From contig DF241589.1 of assembly GCA_000507305.1 (NCBI GenBank), forward strand, positions 1 to 64,000: DNA of 64,000 nucleotides, read 5' to 3'. Both the position numbers and the translations under genes were made by a program. Below, in pieces: positions 1-10,429 of this stretch. Numbering within the stretch: the stretch's first letter is position 1; each line of letters starts with the position of its first letter. The notes below the pieces were generated by a model, which was not told where the DNA came from, made no database searches, and was given only the letters and a program-made list of their open reading frames with translations. This DNA is from Breviolum minutum Mf 1.05b.01. Lineage: Eukaryota > Sar > Dinophyceae > Suessiales > Symbiodiniaceae.

Positions 1-590
1 TCTAACTCGAATGTTGCTTATCTTTTTCCTTTTATATTTTATGATATTAAAACAAACCTTCATCAAAAACTATAGGATTTTGAAGTCCTTTTGAAAAATG
101 TTAGGTTGTCCAGTCTTTGATTGAAATCTCTCGCAAAAGTCATTTTGAAAATATGACGTTGTCCAGTCTCTGTTTGAAATCTTGATTCAAAAGTCAGACT
201 TTGAAGTCTTGCTGTCAATGTCACGTTGACAAGTCTCGGATTGAACCCTTCTCCACTTCAGCCGTTCAAAGTCCGGATTTTGCCTTCAAATAGAAAACGT
301 CAATCTTGTCTTCCAAACCTTGGTATGAAAAGAATCCGCAAAAGGATGAATGATTGAATGATTTGCATCCAGTTGATTAAAAATCTGCAGAGCAATAGTA
401 CATTTTTTACTCACATCTGAACGTCTTGGTTTTTACACATCAATAAATGAATTCCACGCAAAGTGTCAAACCCTCACTTCATAATCACAAAGTGCGATGA
501 CATTGGACTGTACAATTTACCTAGTGTCACTTTCAACAGAAGGACTGTGCGATGAAACATTCAGTAATGACCAAATCAGGCGCTAACATC
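1..590. other. AT-rich stretch without a recognised gene
   Basis: No convincing coding exon is seen on either strand. Positions 100-245 carry three degenerate copies of a phrase like GTTGTCCAGTCTNTGATTGA spaced about 53-64 bp apart, an old tandem duplication. The stretch lies downstream of the leftward gene ending at 805, so an unrecognised last exon of that gene could be here. Confidence 0.4.
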
Positions 591-697
591 TGCGGGTTTT
601 AGGTGCAAGTTTCTGCGGGTTGTAGGTGCAAATTTCTGTGGGTTGTAGGTGCAAATTTCTGCGGGTTGTAGGTGCAAATTTCTGTGGGTTGCAGGTG
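591..697. repeat. 23-bp tandem repeat, about 4.6 copies
   Basis: Units beginning TGCGGGTTGTAGGTGCAAATT start at 591, 614, 637, 660 and 683, with alternating TGCGGG/TGTGGG starts. The copies are contiguous with no spacers. It lies just downstream of the leftward gene at 805-2501. Confidence 0.9.
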
Positions 698-804
698 TTA
701 TTGAAATATCTATCAGTTTTTTTCAAAAATGAATCAAACACCAAAAATTTCCGGATGATTTACAGCAAGTGATTGGTCATAAACGAATTCAAATTGGAGC
801 TGCA

Positions 805-2501
805 TCACATTATGAAGCAGTTGCTTTGCTCCACAGATTCAAAATTTCTTTCAGAAGATTCAACTGACCTTCTAACTCCACGACGGTAATCTGTGATTGC
901 ACGGATGTCCTCAAACACCTTTGCCAAGTTATAGGTCAGCTCATACCCCTTCACATTGTGATAGGATTTCGCAAAAACTTCCAAAAAACTCTGGATGACA
1001 TTGTTCTGCAAATCCTTGATGTGTGAGATGCAAGTGTCCAACACTTGCAAGTCATCTGACAGCACAATTTTGGCAGCAGGGTATATTTTGTCTTCAGTAT
1101 GAAGTTTTTTTGTATCGCCCTCTGGGTTGAACAAGTCCTTGAGTGAAGCAATCTGTGAATCAGTCAAACTCTCAAAGATGTTTTTCATATCAATCTCTTT
1201 GTTGTTGACCTTCATCAAAGAATCATTCATCTTCTCCTTGATGGGGTCAATGATAGGTTTAAGAGATGCTGGAGCTTCTGGAATCTCACCCATATCAATG
1301 TCTTGAAGATGGCGTTTTTTCATCATACCCTTGGACTTTTTGATCATCTTTGTCATCATCTGTTCCTTCTTCAGGAAGTTGTTGATGACAACCATTGCTG
1401 AAATAGACGAGGGAAACGACACGAGAAAACTTCAACCAAAATGGTCTATGACATATATCAATCATTTTCTTTGCCAATCGTGATACAACTTTCACCACAA
1501 AAAATCAAGCAATTGTCTAAACAATTCAGAGAAAACATGTCAGCAAGTGAAATGATATGTTCAAATATCCAAATCAAGCAAACTTCAACAAACGCACACA
1601 GGATACAAAAACGAAATCTTCGGTGAAAACATTTTTGGTCTTCCTCGGAAATCTCACGAAGGTAGTCTTTTGACAATGCTTGCAGGTTAATTCACTCTAC
1701 ACAAACAGTTGTAATTTAGGGTTAAATCAACATATGATTGGAGAGATTGTTTCATTACAATCAACCTGCAACAGGGTCATTGACATCTTGTGTCGTCAAT
1801 TGCTCAATTGGAATCCCTCACCTTATGGTAATACTCACCATCGTCCAAATCCATTGCTTCTGAATCATCACTTTCATCATCATCATCTTCTTCATCCACG
1901 TTGTCGTTGTTTTCAGTGGACTCGTCAAATGGAAGAATTGCTTGAAGCTGGCACCCAACAGGTAGTTTCAACTTGTGAAGTGTTGCCCTTGGACGAGTGT
2001 GAAGCTCCATATCATCGTGAATAATCATCATCTTCAAAATCTGCTGCTTGGAAATCTTTCCAAAACCAAGCTGGAAGTAGGTCAAGGCAATGAGACGACG
2101 CAACTGTCCAATTGTGTCTGTGCCACTTGCTGTAACATCAAATGTCTTGTCCTTCAAATTGATGGACAAAATCACAGGAGATTCACGCTGCAATGCATCC
2201 TTGATTTTTTCTCCTCTTTCTTCTGTGATGCTTTCGATTTGGCAAGAGCACGGATAGCTTCTTTCTCCCTCTGTTTGATTTCACTGCTAACATTTTTGCA
2301 CTTCTTCTCAAACTCCTCCTGCTTTGCAATCAGTGATGGAAGCAAAGTCTTCAAGTCATCACTGGAAGAAGCGGCGACGTCAGCAACAAAAGACTCCAAG
2401 GAAATTTGAGCCATCATCATATTCACAAAGTTCTGATTCTCTTCTGACGAAGAACTGTGTGAGTAGCCAGTCGTCAAAGGCTTGCTCTGCTTTGGTGCCA
2501 T
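805..2501 (-). CDS. Unrecognised two-exon (or longer) protein with a possible ubiquitin-like segment
   Basis: Read leftwards from an ATG at 2501 (MAPKQSKPL). Exon 1 spans 2501-1839 and ends at a strong donor, G|GTGAGT. Exon 2 starts at 1397 after a TTTCAG acceptor, and the phases (1 base, then 2) match. Exon 2 is open to a stop at 805, but AG|GTCAGT at 868 is a good donor, so the real end may lie further left. A helical charged start of about 100 residues is followed by about 80 residues with a beta-grasp-like hydrophobic pattern (KTFDV, TIGQLRRLI, RATLHKLKL), then an acidic D/E run, then a Met/Lys-rich helical half. The frame is broken at the T6 run 2205-2210; one more base there rejoins both halves. 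The fold is inferred from pattern only, and I do not recognise the family. Confidence 0.6.
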
Positions 2502-2537
2502 TGTGCTTTCAAGGGATTTTAAAGCGGATGACACTTC

Positions 2538-2681
2538 TCAAGTGGGATTGAACAAGAAAAGGGCTTCAATTTTATCAACCACATGCAACTTCAAACATCC
2601 ATCAAGCAAGTGCTTCAAGAAATGTTTGTCATCTTCAAAAGTCTCATCTTTGCTCACAATTCGGGCTTGGATGCCGGACAT
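2538..2681 (-). CDS. 47-residue ORF in frame with, and just upstream of, the 2501 gene
   Basis: ATG at 2681 opens a charged 47-residue reading frame (MSGIQARIVSKDETFEDD...) that ends in a single TGA at 2538-2540. The same frame then continues open through GTGTCATCC into the ATG at 2501. It could be the true first exon of that gene (with a short unseen intron or an error around the TGA) or a separate upstream ORF. The amino-acid mix is protein-like, and no family is recognised. Confidence 0.4.
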   Translation of the reverse strand: MSGIQARIVSKDETFEDDKHFLKHLLDGCLKLHVVDKIEALFLFNPT

Positions 2682-2699
2682 TTTTCAAGATGAAGATGG

Positions 2700-3775
2700 T
2701 GTCCCAGAAGCACGTTGCAACGGGGATAGGAGGGAAATGAATGAGAATAAAACAAACACTAAAACATCAAAGACTGTAAAATATAGGGGTTACAATTCTA
2801 CAAAATTTATCGGATAAGACACCACATAAAGTTTGGGATTATGCAAATACATAATGAATAAGCTGACCACATAAAATATCTAGAAAACAAATGAGGTGGC
2901 GTGAAAAGTTTTTTTGGTGGAAAATTTGCTAGAATGAATTAGGTGACAAGATACCCTATACCCTATGTATACCCCAGCCCCCCCCTTTCTACAATTTTTT
3001 CCCCCCACGGCTTCCCCGTAAATCCAACCGGCGGATTCTAAGGCCAGCCCTATGGTGGATCTGTGGGGGGGGGGAAGTTGGACATAGATTTTTATAATAC
3101 CAAAAATGATAAGATGGGGATGCGAAATCAGATACCTCAAAAATTATGGAAATAAAAGTACATGATATAACTGTCTTTGAAGCATGTTCTGAACGGAACA
3201 TGTGAAGAATCCTGACCAAATGAACGGAAGGACGGAAAAGAGAAGGAAGGAAAGAAGGAAAGAAGGAACGAACGAAGGAATGATTCACGGAATGCAGGAA
3301 TGAATCAATGAAGGAACCAATGATGGAGGGGAAGGAACCCTATCATTTGATCAGAACCACCACTTGCTACTTTTTCAACCGGCCATGTAAAGACTCCTTT
3401 ATTTCTACATGGCTGACTTTGTCCGCATCTACAGTCGGAAAGATTTGACACATACTAAGTTTAGGCCAAATTTCAATTGAGGTACCTCTTTTCAAAGTAT
3501 CATTATTAGGCAGTTTATTGTTTTTTTTTTTTTTCGGTCTTATGGGTATCATGGCATCTATCAAATTTCTTAAGTATCTCGTTTGGCAATCAACCAAAGC
3601 AAAAGATAACCATATCGGAATCCGAAAAAAAGAAAGAAAGAACCACTTCGAAGTGCTTGGAAATCAATCGTGACATTCCATTGGAAATTCCTATCCCAAA
3701 AATTTTTGACATGATGGAGGTATCAAAGAAACATCTTCTGAAAAAAGGAACTTACATGGCACATCTTTTAGAAAG
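2700..3775. other. Gene-free stretch with homopolymer and GGAA-type tracts
   Basis: No exon is supported. It holds C- and T-runs (about 2980-3010), a G9 run near 3064, and an imperfect GAAGGAAG purine tract at about 3222-3320 with drifting units (GGAA, GAAC, GGAATGA). Confidence 0.5.
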
Positions 3776-3778
3776 ATA

Positions 3779-3928
3779 TGTGCTGGGGTCCAAACTCCCA
3801 TTATTTCCATATAATGGGGAATGGTCATCAACCCAATAGGGCTTCAAAAATACCCATTATAAGGATTCCCTTTTTTGAAGGGGGGATGAGTTTATCCCCA
3901 AAGGAGTTTAGACCTCAGCACATATCAG
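3779..3928. mobile_element. Palindromic element, family H, copy 1
   Basis: Contains CCAAACTCCCATTATTTCC, then TACCCATTATAAGGATTCC, then GATGAGTTTATCCCCAAAGG. The reverse complement of the same modules recurs at 26836-27000, so this is a dispersed repeat found in both orientations. Confidence 0.7.
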
Positions 3929-4026
3929 GTTTTAGAAAAGCACGGTCCAGATTCGGTTTGGCATGATTTCTGGAGTAACCAACGGTGAAGATATTCGTCA
4001 AAGCTTCCAGGTTGCCATTTCTGCAT

Positions 4027-4140
4027 TTTGGCCCTGTACTGTTGCCAACTCACCAGTTGAGGTTGGTAGTTGAAATATCCCAATATTTATTTACTACGGT
4101 GTTTTAAAATACATCCTAGGTGGTGATCGCCGGATTTCAG
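4027..4140. mobile_element. Palindromic element, family E
   Basis: Runs from CTCACCAGTTGAGGTTGGTA through a TTTATTTACTA-type centre to GGTGGTGATCGCCGGATTTCAG. Other copies lie at 6832-7003, 8212-8290, 12960-13045, 18918-18997 and 44808-44905. Its right end here (TTTCAG) doubles as the apparent acceptor of the exon that follows. Confidence 0.75.
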
Positions 4141-4211
4141 CCATCAACTACATATCATCAATCTTTGAGGCATCTACCTCCCACCCCGGTCCCGGTGGTG
4201 ACTCTTCCTCC
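4141..4211 (+). CDS. Candidate internal exon, rightward
   Basis: After the family E end TTTCAG the frame reads INYISSIFEASTSHPGPGG and then Ser residues, up to a GTGAGG donor. It is open and protein-like, and it is followed directly by a family C element. The phase to the next candidate exon (4381) does not match by simple splicing, so the chain is unproven. Confidence 0.35.
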
Positions 4212-4380
4212 GTGAGGATCATCCCATGACTTGGATACGTGACGTGGTTGGGATCACCTCCATTTATAAGCCATTTTGCATGTGTCCATTTTGGAAGGGG
4301 TCTCACAACCGGATCCTTAGGGCATGGGACCATTAACCACGGTTATCCGTGGACCCAATGATGGGGATCCCATCCTCCAG
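4212..4380. mobile_element. Palindromic element, family C
   Basis: Starts at GAGGATCATCCCATGACTTG and ends at GGATCCCATCCTCCAG. The arms are imperfect inverted repeats around ACGTGGTTGGGATCACC-type sequence. The right end (CTCCAG) acts as an acceptor-like sequence for the exon at 4381. Confidence 0.65.
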
Positions 4381-4478
4381 GTGTGCCACCACCTCCGCTA
4401 GTTCCAAAACCACCGTCTGATCCCCAGACCTATAGATCGAGTGAATGGATGCAAGGACCTCAACTTCGAGAAGCGAAC
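4381..4478 (+). CDS. Candidate proline-rich exon, rightward
   Basis: Directly after the family C end CTCCAG, two bases then 32 open codons (VPPPPLVPKPPSDPQTYRSS then EWMQGPQLREAN), closed by AAC|GTTTTT. The composition is clearly protein-like while the neighbouring DNA is not. No family is recognised. Confidence 0.45.
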
Positions 4479-4659
4479 GTTTTTTTGTACGTCACGTTTT
4501 CCCGACGATGAAAAAGGTCTCGTGAAGTTCAAAATTCGGAGAAAAAAAACATCTTTTTGGAGGGGAGATCATGCCTTTTTGGGCAACTTATATCAGGTTT
4601 ATAAAATGATAATCCATCAAGTTCTTCTTATGATGGGGGTATGGGAGATCCATGTTTCC

Positions 4660-4768
4660 CTAGTTGATGGTTTTATTCCGCCCATTTGAAACATATGATC
4701 GTCAAATTGGATCATCTTGCCCAAGTATCGGGGTAAAAATAAAGACTATCTTTCAAACCACCACCTAG
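4660..4768. mobile_element. Family A palindromic MITE-like element, copy 1
   Basis: CTAGTTGATGGTTTTATTCC ... CTTTCAAACCACCACCTAG, about 109 bp. The two ends are inverted repeats of about 17 bp. Internal landmarks shared by the family are ATGATCGTCAAATTGGATCA and CCCCAAGTAGGGGTGAAAAT. This is the first of about 30 copies in the window. Confidence 0.85.
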
Positions 4769-5553
4769 GTTTTGGTTCGGAAAGAACAAAATTAACAAAG
4801 CATGCATTCCCAAAAAAGGAAAACCATCAATATCACAGTCCAAATGGTCTTGGGAAACTAGTAACCTCAGGGTATCAAACCACCAACTACGGAAAACATA
4901 CATCTCTGACACTGAGTCTTCTGGAGCTCTCCCTGTAGTCGATGCAAACACCAAAAAAAAAAACCCACCCAAGCCGTACAGCTCTTCATCAAAGTGAGCA
5001 TGTAGAAACAACTCGCTATCTAAGCTCAATCGAAAAAACCATCCAAAATCTGAGCACACCCTGGAAGATTAACTGCTGGAACCTACAGCCATCACCCAAA
5101 CTGATCTGAACCATCCACCTTCAGGAGTGTATGGTCCAATCACCAAAAATTTCCTGCTGAAAAGTACGGTGAACCCATGTCAATTTGGAGGAAATTCAAC
5201 CCTTCATGCTGGCCTTAGCTGCCCATCTCAACTGGGTTGCGATGTCCACCAGATTTCCAGATTTCACATGGACTTTTGTGGGATATTTTTCCCCCAGATT
5301 TTTTTTTGGGAATAACTATAGTAACCAACCACCATTTTTTTTTGGCTGTGGCTTTTCACGTATATAACCACCCCCAACAAAAAGCAGCTCCAAAAAACAC
5401 CCAAACTTCCCAACCCCACAACAAAACGCCGCTGGCCCGGACCGATTGCGAGCCTCGGACCGCCAAACAAAAAAAAAACCGAACCAAGGTATGGCGGCAC
5501 GAAAAAAAAACACAACCGGCTGGACTAACTTACTTTCCATTGAAATAATGGTT

Positions 5554-5742
5554 CTAGTTGGTGGTTTCAACCCATTTGAAAAATATGATCGTCAAATTGT
5601 TTCTCACTCCCGTATGCGGCCAATCCGTCAACGCCACATGAGCACATGCACGTTCTCTGCATGAACTCCATATTAGTCAAATTGGGTTCATCTTCCCCAA
5701 ATAGGGATGAAAATAAAAAAATATTTTGAAACCACCAGCTAG
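5554..5742. mobile_element. Family A element split by a foreign insert
   Basis: The left half (CTAGTTGGTGGTTTCAACCC to GTCAAATTG) is at 5554-5605 and the right half (TAGTCAAATTGGGTTCATC to ACCACCAGCTAG) at about 5673-5742. About 67 bp of unrelated sequence separate them, so either a second insertion or a recombination hit this copy. Confidence 0.75.
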
Positions 5743-5754
5743 TGGTTGCTTAAC

Positions 5755-5905
5755 GATGGGATCCCTTTTAACTGTTTACGTAAATAGTCCCCTAAAAATA
5801 ACTGGGAAATAAAATCTAATCCCTAATGGTTTATGAATAATCCCCAAATAACTGGGTAGGATTTCATCCCCTATAAAACAGCAAATTTCACCAGGGACCT
5901 TTTTT
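5755..5905. mobile_element. Palindromic element, family G
   Basis: Contains ATGGGATCCCTTTTAACTG, CCCCAAATAACTGGGTAGGA, then ATCCCCTATAAAACAG and CAGGGACC. Related copies: 14666-14765, 27100-27180, 51795-51875. All share AATAA(C/T)TGGGTAG and end close to a CCCTAAACAACC-type phrase. Confidence 0.6.
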
Positions 5906-6074
5906 TCATGGCTCAGGTGTGCGTGTGACTTGGTGCGTGTTGTTGTGGGTGTTTGTTTCGGGTGCGTTAACTCGATATTTAGTTGGGGTGCTTTAACTTC
6001 AAGTCCAACAAGTGGAAATACGGTTGATAGTGCCAACAAACTGGTATGAGTAGGTTGTCTCATCCCAAAAAATC

Positions 6075-6185
6075 CAGGTGGTGCTTTCAACCACTTTGAA
6101 GAAATATAAGTCAAATTGTTTTTTTCTTCCCCAAATCAGGGTGAAACTAAAAAACAACTGCGTGAAATTTGACACCACCATCTAG
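6075..6185. mobile_element. Family A element, diverged
   Basis: CAGGTGGTGCTTTCAACC ... TTTGACACCACCATCTAG. Inverted ends and the family centre are recognisable although the middle has drifted (GTTTTTTTCTTCCCCAAATC). Confidence 0.75.
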
Positions 6186-6202
6186 TCACAGTACATCTCT
6201 GA

Positions 6203-6302
6203 GTAGTTCGTGGTTTCAACCTATTTGAAAAATATGATCGTCAAATTGGATCATCTCCCCAAGTAGGGATGAAAATAAAAAATATTTGAAACCACCACCC
6301 AG
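6203..6302. mobile_element. Family A element
   Basis: TAGTTCGTGGTTTCAACC ... ATTTGAAACCACCACCCAG, about 100 bp, close to consensus. It lies in the intron after the leftward exon 6392-6339. Confidence 0.85.
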
Positions 6303-6338
6303 CTGATTTTTTTTTGATTGGATTCAACCTCACGTTAC

Positions 6339-6530
6339 CTTTTTCAATCTTTTGGGCCATGGATTTGGATTTCGCCACCATTTGAGGCTTCCCTTGTTGT
6401 CCAGAATTCGTCCACCTAACCACCCTTCATGCCCGCCAAAGACACTAACGCATAGAGCCCCACGATGGACAACAAGTTGGCAAACTTGGAGGAATGAAAT
6501 GCCTCCAAAAACGGCCACAAAAACAACCAG
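6339..6530 (-). CDS. Two candidate exons read leftwards from a family A element
   Basis: The first exon, 6530-6421, begins right after the CCACGAACCAG end of the family A copy at 6531-6633. It reads 36 hydrophobic codons (WLFLWPFLEAFHSSK, then FANLLSIVGLYALVSLAGM) and could be a membrane segment. The frame closes at G|GTTAGG in phase 1. A second piece, 6392-6339 (GKPQMVAKSKSMAQKIEKG), starts after AACAAG in the matching phase and ends at G|GTAACG. The gap between them would be only 28 nt, very short for an intron, so a frame error is the alternative. Confidence 0.4.
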
Positions 6531-6633
6531 CTGGTTCGTGGTTGAACCAACCCATCTGAAAAATATGATCGTCAAATTGGAAATCTTTCCCAAATAGGGG
6601 TGAACATAAAAAATATCTGAATCCACCACCTAG
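6531..6633. mobile_element. Family A element next to an exon
   Basis: CTGGTTCGTGGTTGAACC ... CTGAATCCACCACCTAG. Read leftwards its end CCACGAACCAG looks like the acceptor of the exon starting at 6530. Confidence 0.85.
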
Positions 6634-6831
6634 CCAGGTGTTCTGTTAGGCGCATGTTTTCACTTATTTTTTTTTTCGAGCACCACATATATTTTGGGTG
6701 GTTTGAAAACAAAGTGCTGGTGGAAACCATGCATTACCCACTGCTTGGATTCATATGCTGCACCTTCTGAAATGCACTGTAAGAAAGCATACAACTGTCA
6801 AGACAACGAAGGACCTAAAAATGTTGTCATA

Positions 6832-7003
6832 CTGTTGATGGTTCAGAAATCCGGCGATCACCAGTTGATATGATAAATATCCCATTATCTATAGTTTTTA
6901 TAGGGTTTTATACATCCCAGGTGGTGCAGGATTTGTTCCATCAACAGGTTTGGGATACCTCCCAGGTGGTTGGGAATGGGATTTCTGAACCATCAACAGT
7001 AGT
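6832..7003. mobile_element. Palindromic element, family E
   Basis: Begins CTGTTGATGGTTCAGAAATC then CGGCGATCACCAGTTGATAT and ends GGATTTCTGAACCATCAACAG, a clear long inverted repeat with a TTTTATACATCCCAGG centre. Confidence 0.85.
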
Positions 7004-7589
7004 TGAAAAATACATACTCGCTGCTAAGATGTGAATAAAAACCTGGCAAAAATCGCTGCAAAAAAATCGTCGCCACAAGTCGCTATTATGGGGCCATTTA
7101 TGAAATAAAATCCTTACCTAGTTGGTGGTTTAAACCCATCTGAAAAATATTGGTCAAAGTTGGATCATTTCCCTGCTTTGGGGTGACTTCCCGTTCCCGG
7201 GCGGTGAAAGGTCGCCTAGGCTGAATAGCGGCTGGAATCTTTTCCCATTTTTGATAGGTACATCAACATACATAGCATTGCGTTGAAATAGAGGGGTCGT
7301 CAAAAAGAACACCGACCCAAACAACGCACCAATAATCGTGGGAAATCCGTCAAAATTACCAGAGATTTGCATCACGTTTGGTATCTTCAAAACCTGGTAA
7401 TTTAATGATCCCTATTATGAAGTGGTGTTTGTTAGGTATCCCAAGCTCCTTGGCTTTCCAAGGACCAGCTAGGAAATCTCACATGGAGGGGTAAAAAATC
7501 CCCAGTCATGAACCATGCATTCGGAATCATCTGTCAACCTGGAGTTGTTTTGTTCTGCATTTGAACGCACCAAACGCTTGAAGGATAAC

Positions 7590-7590
7590 C

Positions 7591-7631
<41 letters not shown>

Positions 7632-7632
7632 C
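7590..7632. repeat. (AAC)n microsatellite
   Basis: About 14 AAC units. An ORF reading it as polyglutamine exists but has no coding support on either side. Confidence 0.95.
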
Positions 7633-8705
7633 CACCACCAAAACCACCAGATCCCACCTTCCCTTTTTTGAACCCACTCCCAAATTTCCAACTTCGATTT
7701 TCTTAACAGATCCGAGATGCTAAGACTAAGGGCAACAAAGGCCGAAGCAAGAATTCTCGTAGCATCGAACTGCTGGCAAAGAGTTGCATTCCATATGGAA
7801 TGGCAAGTACCTCTTGCTTAGAGGATCATCCCATGACTTGGATAAATGAGGTACACACTATCTACTTATTAAATGGGATGGTCCTCCAAGTGGATGTTTC
7901 ACGCAAATTGGAAAGATATTTGACCAACCCATCCTTGAAAGATCATAGTTCATGATCTAATCTTTGACTAATTAATCAAAACACATTTGATCATATTTCA
8001 AGAAGAAACATCTAGTTGAAAAAACAGGTTTTCCCTTAATTAGTTGAACCACCTATTGGGGTAAGGTCATTGACATTGTTATGATTTGGGTAGAAAATGA
8101 CGTGCTTGGTGGGCGTACCATGATGGCAAGTCGTGGAAAATGAAAATTCAACTTGAACCCCCAAAAAAAACATGAAACGCTTTGCTATTCTTGCCGGAAG
8201 AAACTCTACACCAGTTTGTAAGGACACTATCCCACTATTTACAACTTTTATACATACCAGATGGTGCAAGATCTCTTCTATCAACAGATTGCTATGACTA
8301 CTTTACACTTAATTGGTTGAAATCTATCCCAAATCACTGGATCATTAGTGGATGTGCGTGGCCATGGAGGATACCCCTAGATTGTTCAAAGATAGGAATT
8401 GCGGATTAAAATTTGGTGGCAGTTGAGCTGGCTAGATCGTTTACTCCAATTTATTCACCCTGAATCATTTTACGTGTTTTTTTGCGAACTTTCAGATCCT
8501 TTTAGGCGGCTTTCCCCTTGACTAGACTTCCAGGTCGGACTTAGCTTAAAATCAAAGTGCTTTTGTGTCTCCATATTGCAGCTTTTAAAATATGCGTTCC
8601 ACAGAGCTCACGCATCCCACCATAGGAAAGGGGGAATATGACTTTCTCCGCCAAAGCAGCCTGAAATTCAAGTTTAAATTTCATCTTCCCTATTGAACAT
8701 GTAAT

Positions 8706-8801
8706 CTAGTTGGTGGTTTCTACCCATTTGAAAAATATGAGTGAAATTAGATTATTTCCCCAAATTTCGGGATGGATTTTTTTTTTGAAACCACCACCTG
8801 G
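8706..8801. mobile_element. Family A element with TAAT target duplication
   Basis: CTAGTTGGTGGTTTCTACC ... TTTGAAACCACCACCTGG. Flanked by TAAT on both sides (GTAAT before, TAATCCC after). Confidence 0.85.
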
Positions 8802-9384
8802 TAATCCCCCAAAAGTTTGTCAGCCGGTTGGCTGTTGGTTGAGTCAGATCATCTTCACGACAATCCAGACTTTGGAGTATCCACTCTAGCTTTGGTGTCA
8901 GGATGTTTAGATTTGCTATTGTTCGTGGTTGGCAAACATTAAGAAAACACCTGAATGGTGGCGAAGAATGGTGATCTACCATGGTAAAAAACGTCAAAAA
9001 TCTCATTAAACAAATCAAAGGATTGCTTTTATTGCCCCTTTTTCAAAACGATTCGAGGTTCTTTGACGGCGACAATCGCTGGTGTTTTCCCTCAAATTTT
9101 TTGGTTTCCAAAGTTTATCTACCAACATTGTTCCAAGCCACTTACAAGTGCGCTGTTACAGGCCACCTCCACAGTACATCAACACGTTTTCGCGAGCCCA
9201 GGTGGCTTTCGGATGAAACCAAAAACCACAAACAGATTCCAGAAAGTTCATGTTGGAGGGATGGCTGTGACAGGAAAAGCAAGGCCTGTCAAAATATGGC
9301 TATTTGTGTTGGTAACCCACACCTTGGCCTTTTGATGGTGGACAGTACCGCTTTCTCGAGTAAATTCACAGCATCGATATTCAC

Positions 9385-9646
9385 CTCCTTCTTTTTTGGC
9401 CGTAGCCTCACCCCATGGGGCAATTTTTGGCTCGGTCAAAATTCCACGAGCTCCTCCTGGATTTGATGTGTGGATAATCATGATGTGCTCAATGGCCGGT
9501 AGGCCTCGAGCTTGATTTGCTCTTTGAGGTGCTGGTGGGACATTGTCGGCTATCTTGGCCCATCCTGGGATTCTGATCACATAGTAGTACAAAGGTAGTC
9601 TGTCCCCGGGGTCCTGTTCATGATCTTTTGGATCATACTGGGTCAT
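9385..9646 (-). CDS. Candidate exon of an unrecognised protein
   Basis: The leftward frame from ATG 9646 reads MTQYDPKDHEQDPGDRLPLY, then YYVIRIPGWAKIADNVPPAP, and later PAIEHIMIIHTSNPGGARGI, with no repeats. It closes at GGAG|GTGAAT (9385). The frame is open upstream to an acceptor-like CCTAG near 9730. Composition is strongly protein-like, but the family is not recognised. Confidence 0.5.
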
Positions 9647-9957
9647 TCTAATGTCCAACAAATCAGCAGTGGTGTAATTAGCAACATCAAACATCAAACA
9701 AATCCCCAAATGATTCCGGTTTTTCCTAGGTAAAATCAACCCAAAACACAAGTTCTTAGAAACTGCCCTGCAAAAATAGTGTTTTTTTTTCGGTACGATA
9801 TAATCGTCAAACTTCCTGAAAAAAAAAACCTCCCAGGCGCACCAAGGGCCCTAGAAAACACATGAGACCAAAGAGCCGCGCGGCGACCTCAGGGGGGAGC
9901 TGGGAGGATGGGGATGGGGGATGGAGGATGCAAAATCCTGGATCACATTGGGTTATT

Positions 9958-10075
9958 ACTTGGAGGATCTGCGTGGTAAGAAGTAGGGTTGTTTCCCTTC
10001 CAAATGGCCTAAATGGTTTATAAATGGGGGTTACTAACCACTTACTAACTGGGATGATCCTCCAGGTATCCTCAA
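9958..10075. mobile_element. Palindromic element, family C
   Basis: CTTGGAGGATCTGCGTGG ... CTTACTAACTGGGATGATCC then TCCAG, with AATGGCCTAAATGGTTTATA in the centre. The centre matches the copy at 30860-31010. Confidence 0.8.
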
Positions 10076-10207
10076 AAAATACGTGAATTCTTGAGATGAA
10101 TCGATGGATTGGATTTTTGGTGGTTGAGAAAAATTTTGCTGCTAAACTCACTTCATAAGTATGAAAAAAAACACATTGCTGCAAAAGTCGACTAACATAC
10201 ATACTTT

Positions 10208-10285
10208 GATTTGCTTGAGGTGGTTGGACAAGAATCCCCAAATGGTTACCATGGGATCGAATCCCTTAAACAAACAAAAATGGCA
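10208..10285. mobile_element. Palindromic element, family F, short copy
   Basis: TTTGCTTGAGGTGGTTGG ... CCCAAATGGTTACCATGGGA then AAACAAACAAAAA. Fuller copies: 19733-19848, 28690-28808, 38064-38185 and 41334-41425. Confidence 0.65.
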
Positions 10286-10429
10286 CATTTGGGGTTCCCA
10301 TCATTGAAACTGGGCACCCTTGTTTTTTTTGCCAAGTTCCCAGGGGTGCGGAAGACTGGAAAAACCTGGGTGTTTTTGGGAGGTTCTTTTCCTCAAAAAA
10401 TCAGGTGGCGCGGGCACGATGAGTTCTGG

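Larger units (their letters stand above)
7004..9384. other. Gene-poor, repeat-rich stretch
   Basis: It holds a 5' fragment of family A (7118-7185), a family C copy (7825-7890), a family E copy (8212-8290) and a full family A copy (8706-8801). Nothing else reads as an exon with confidence. Confidence 0.5.

Noticed and set aside
591-697. CRISPR-like array
   Set aside because: Repeats are contiguous without spacers, and the genome is eukaryotic.
7515-7706. Small polyglutamine/polyproline ORF
   Set aside because: Produced by an (AAC)n microsatellite; no exon-like sequence on either side.
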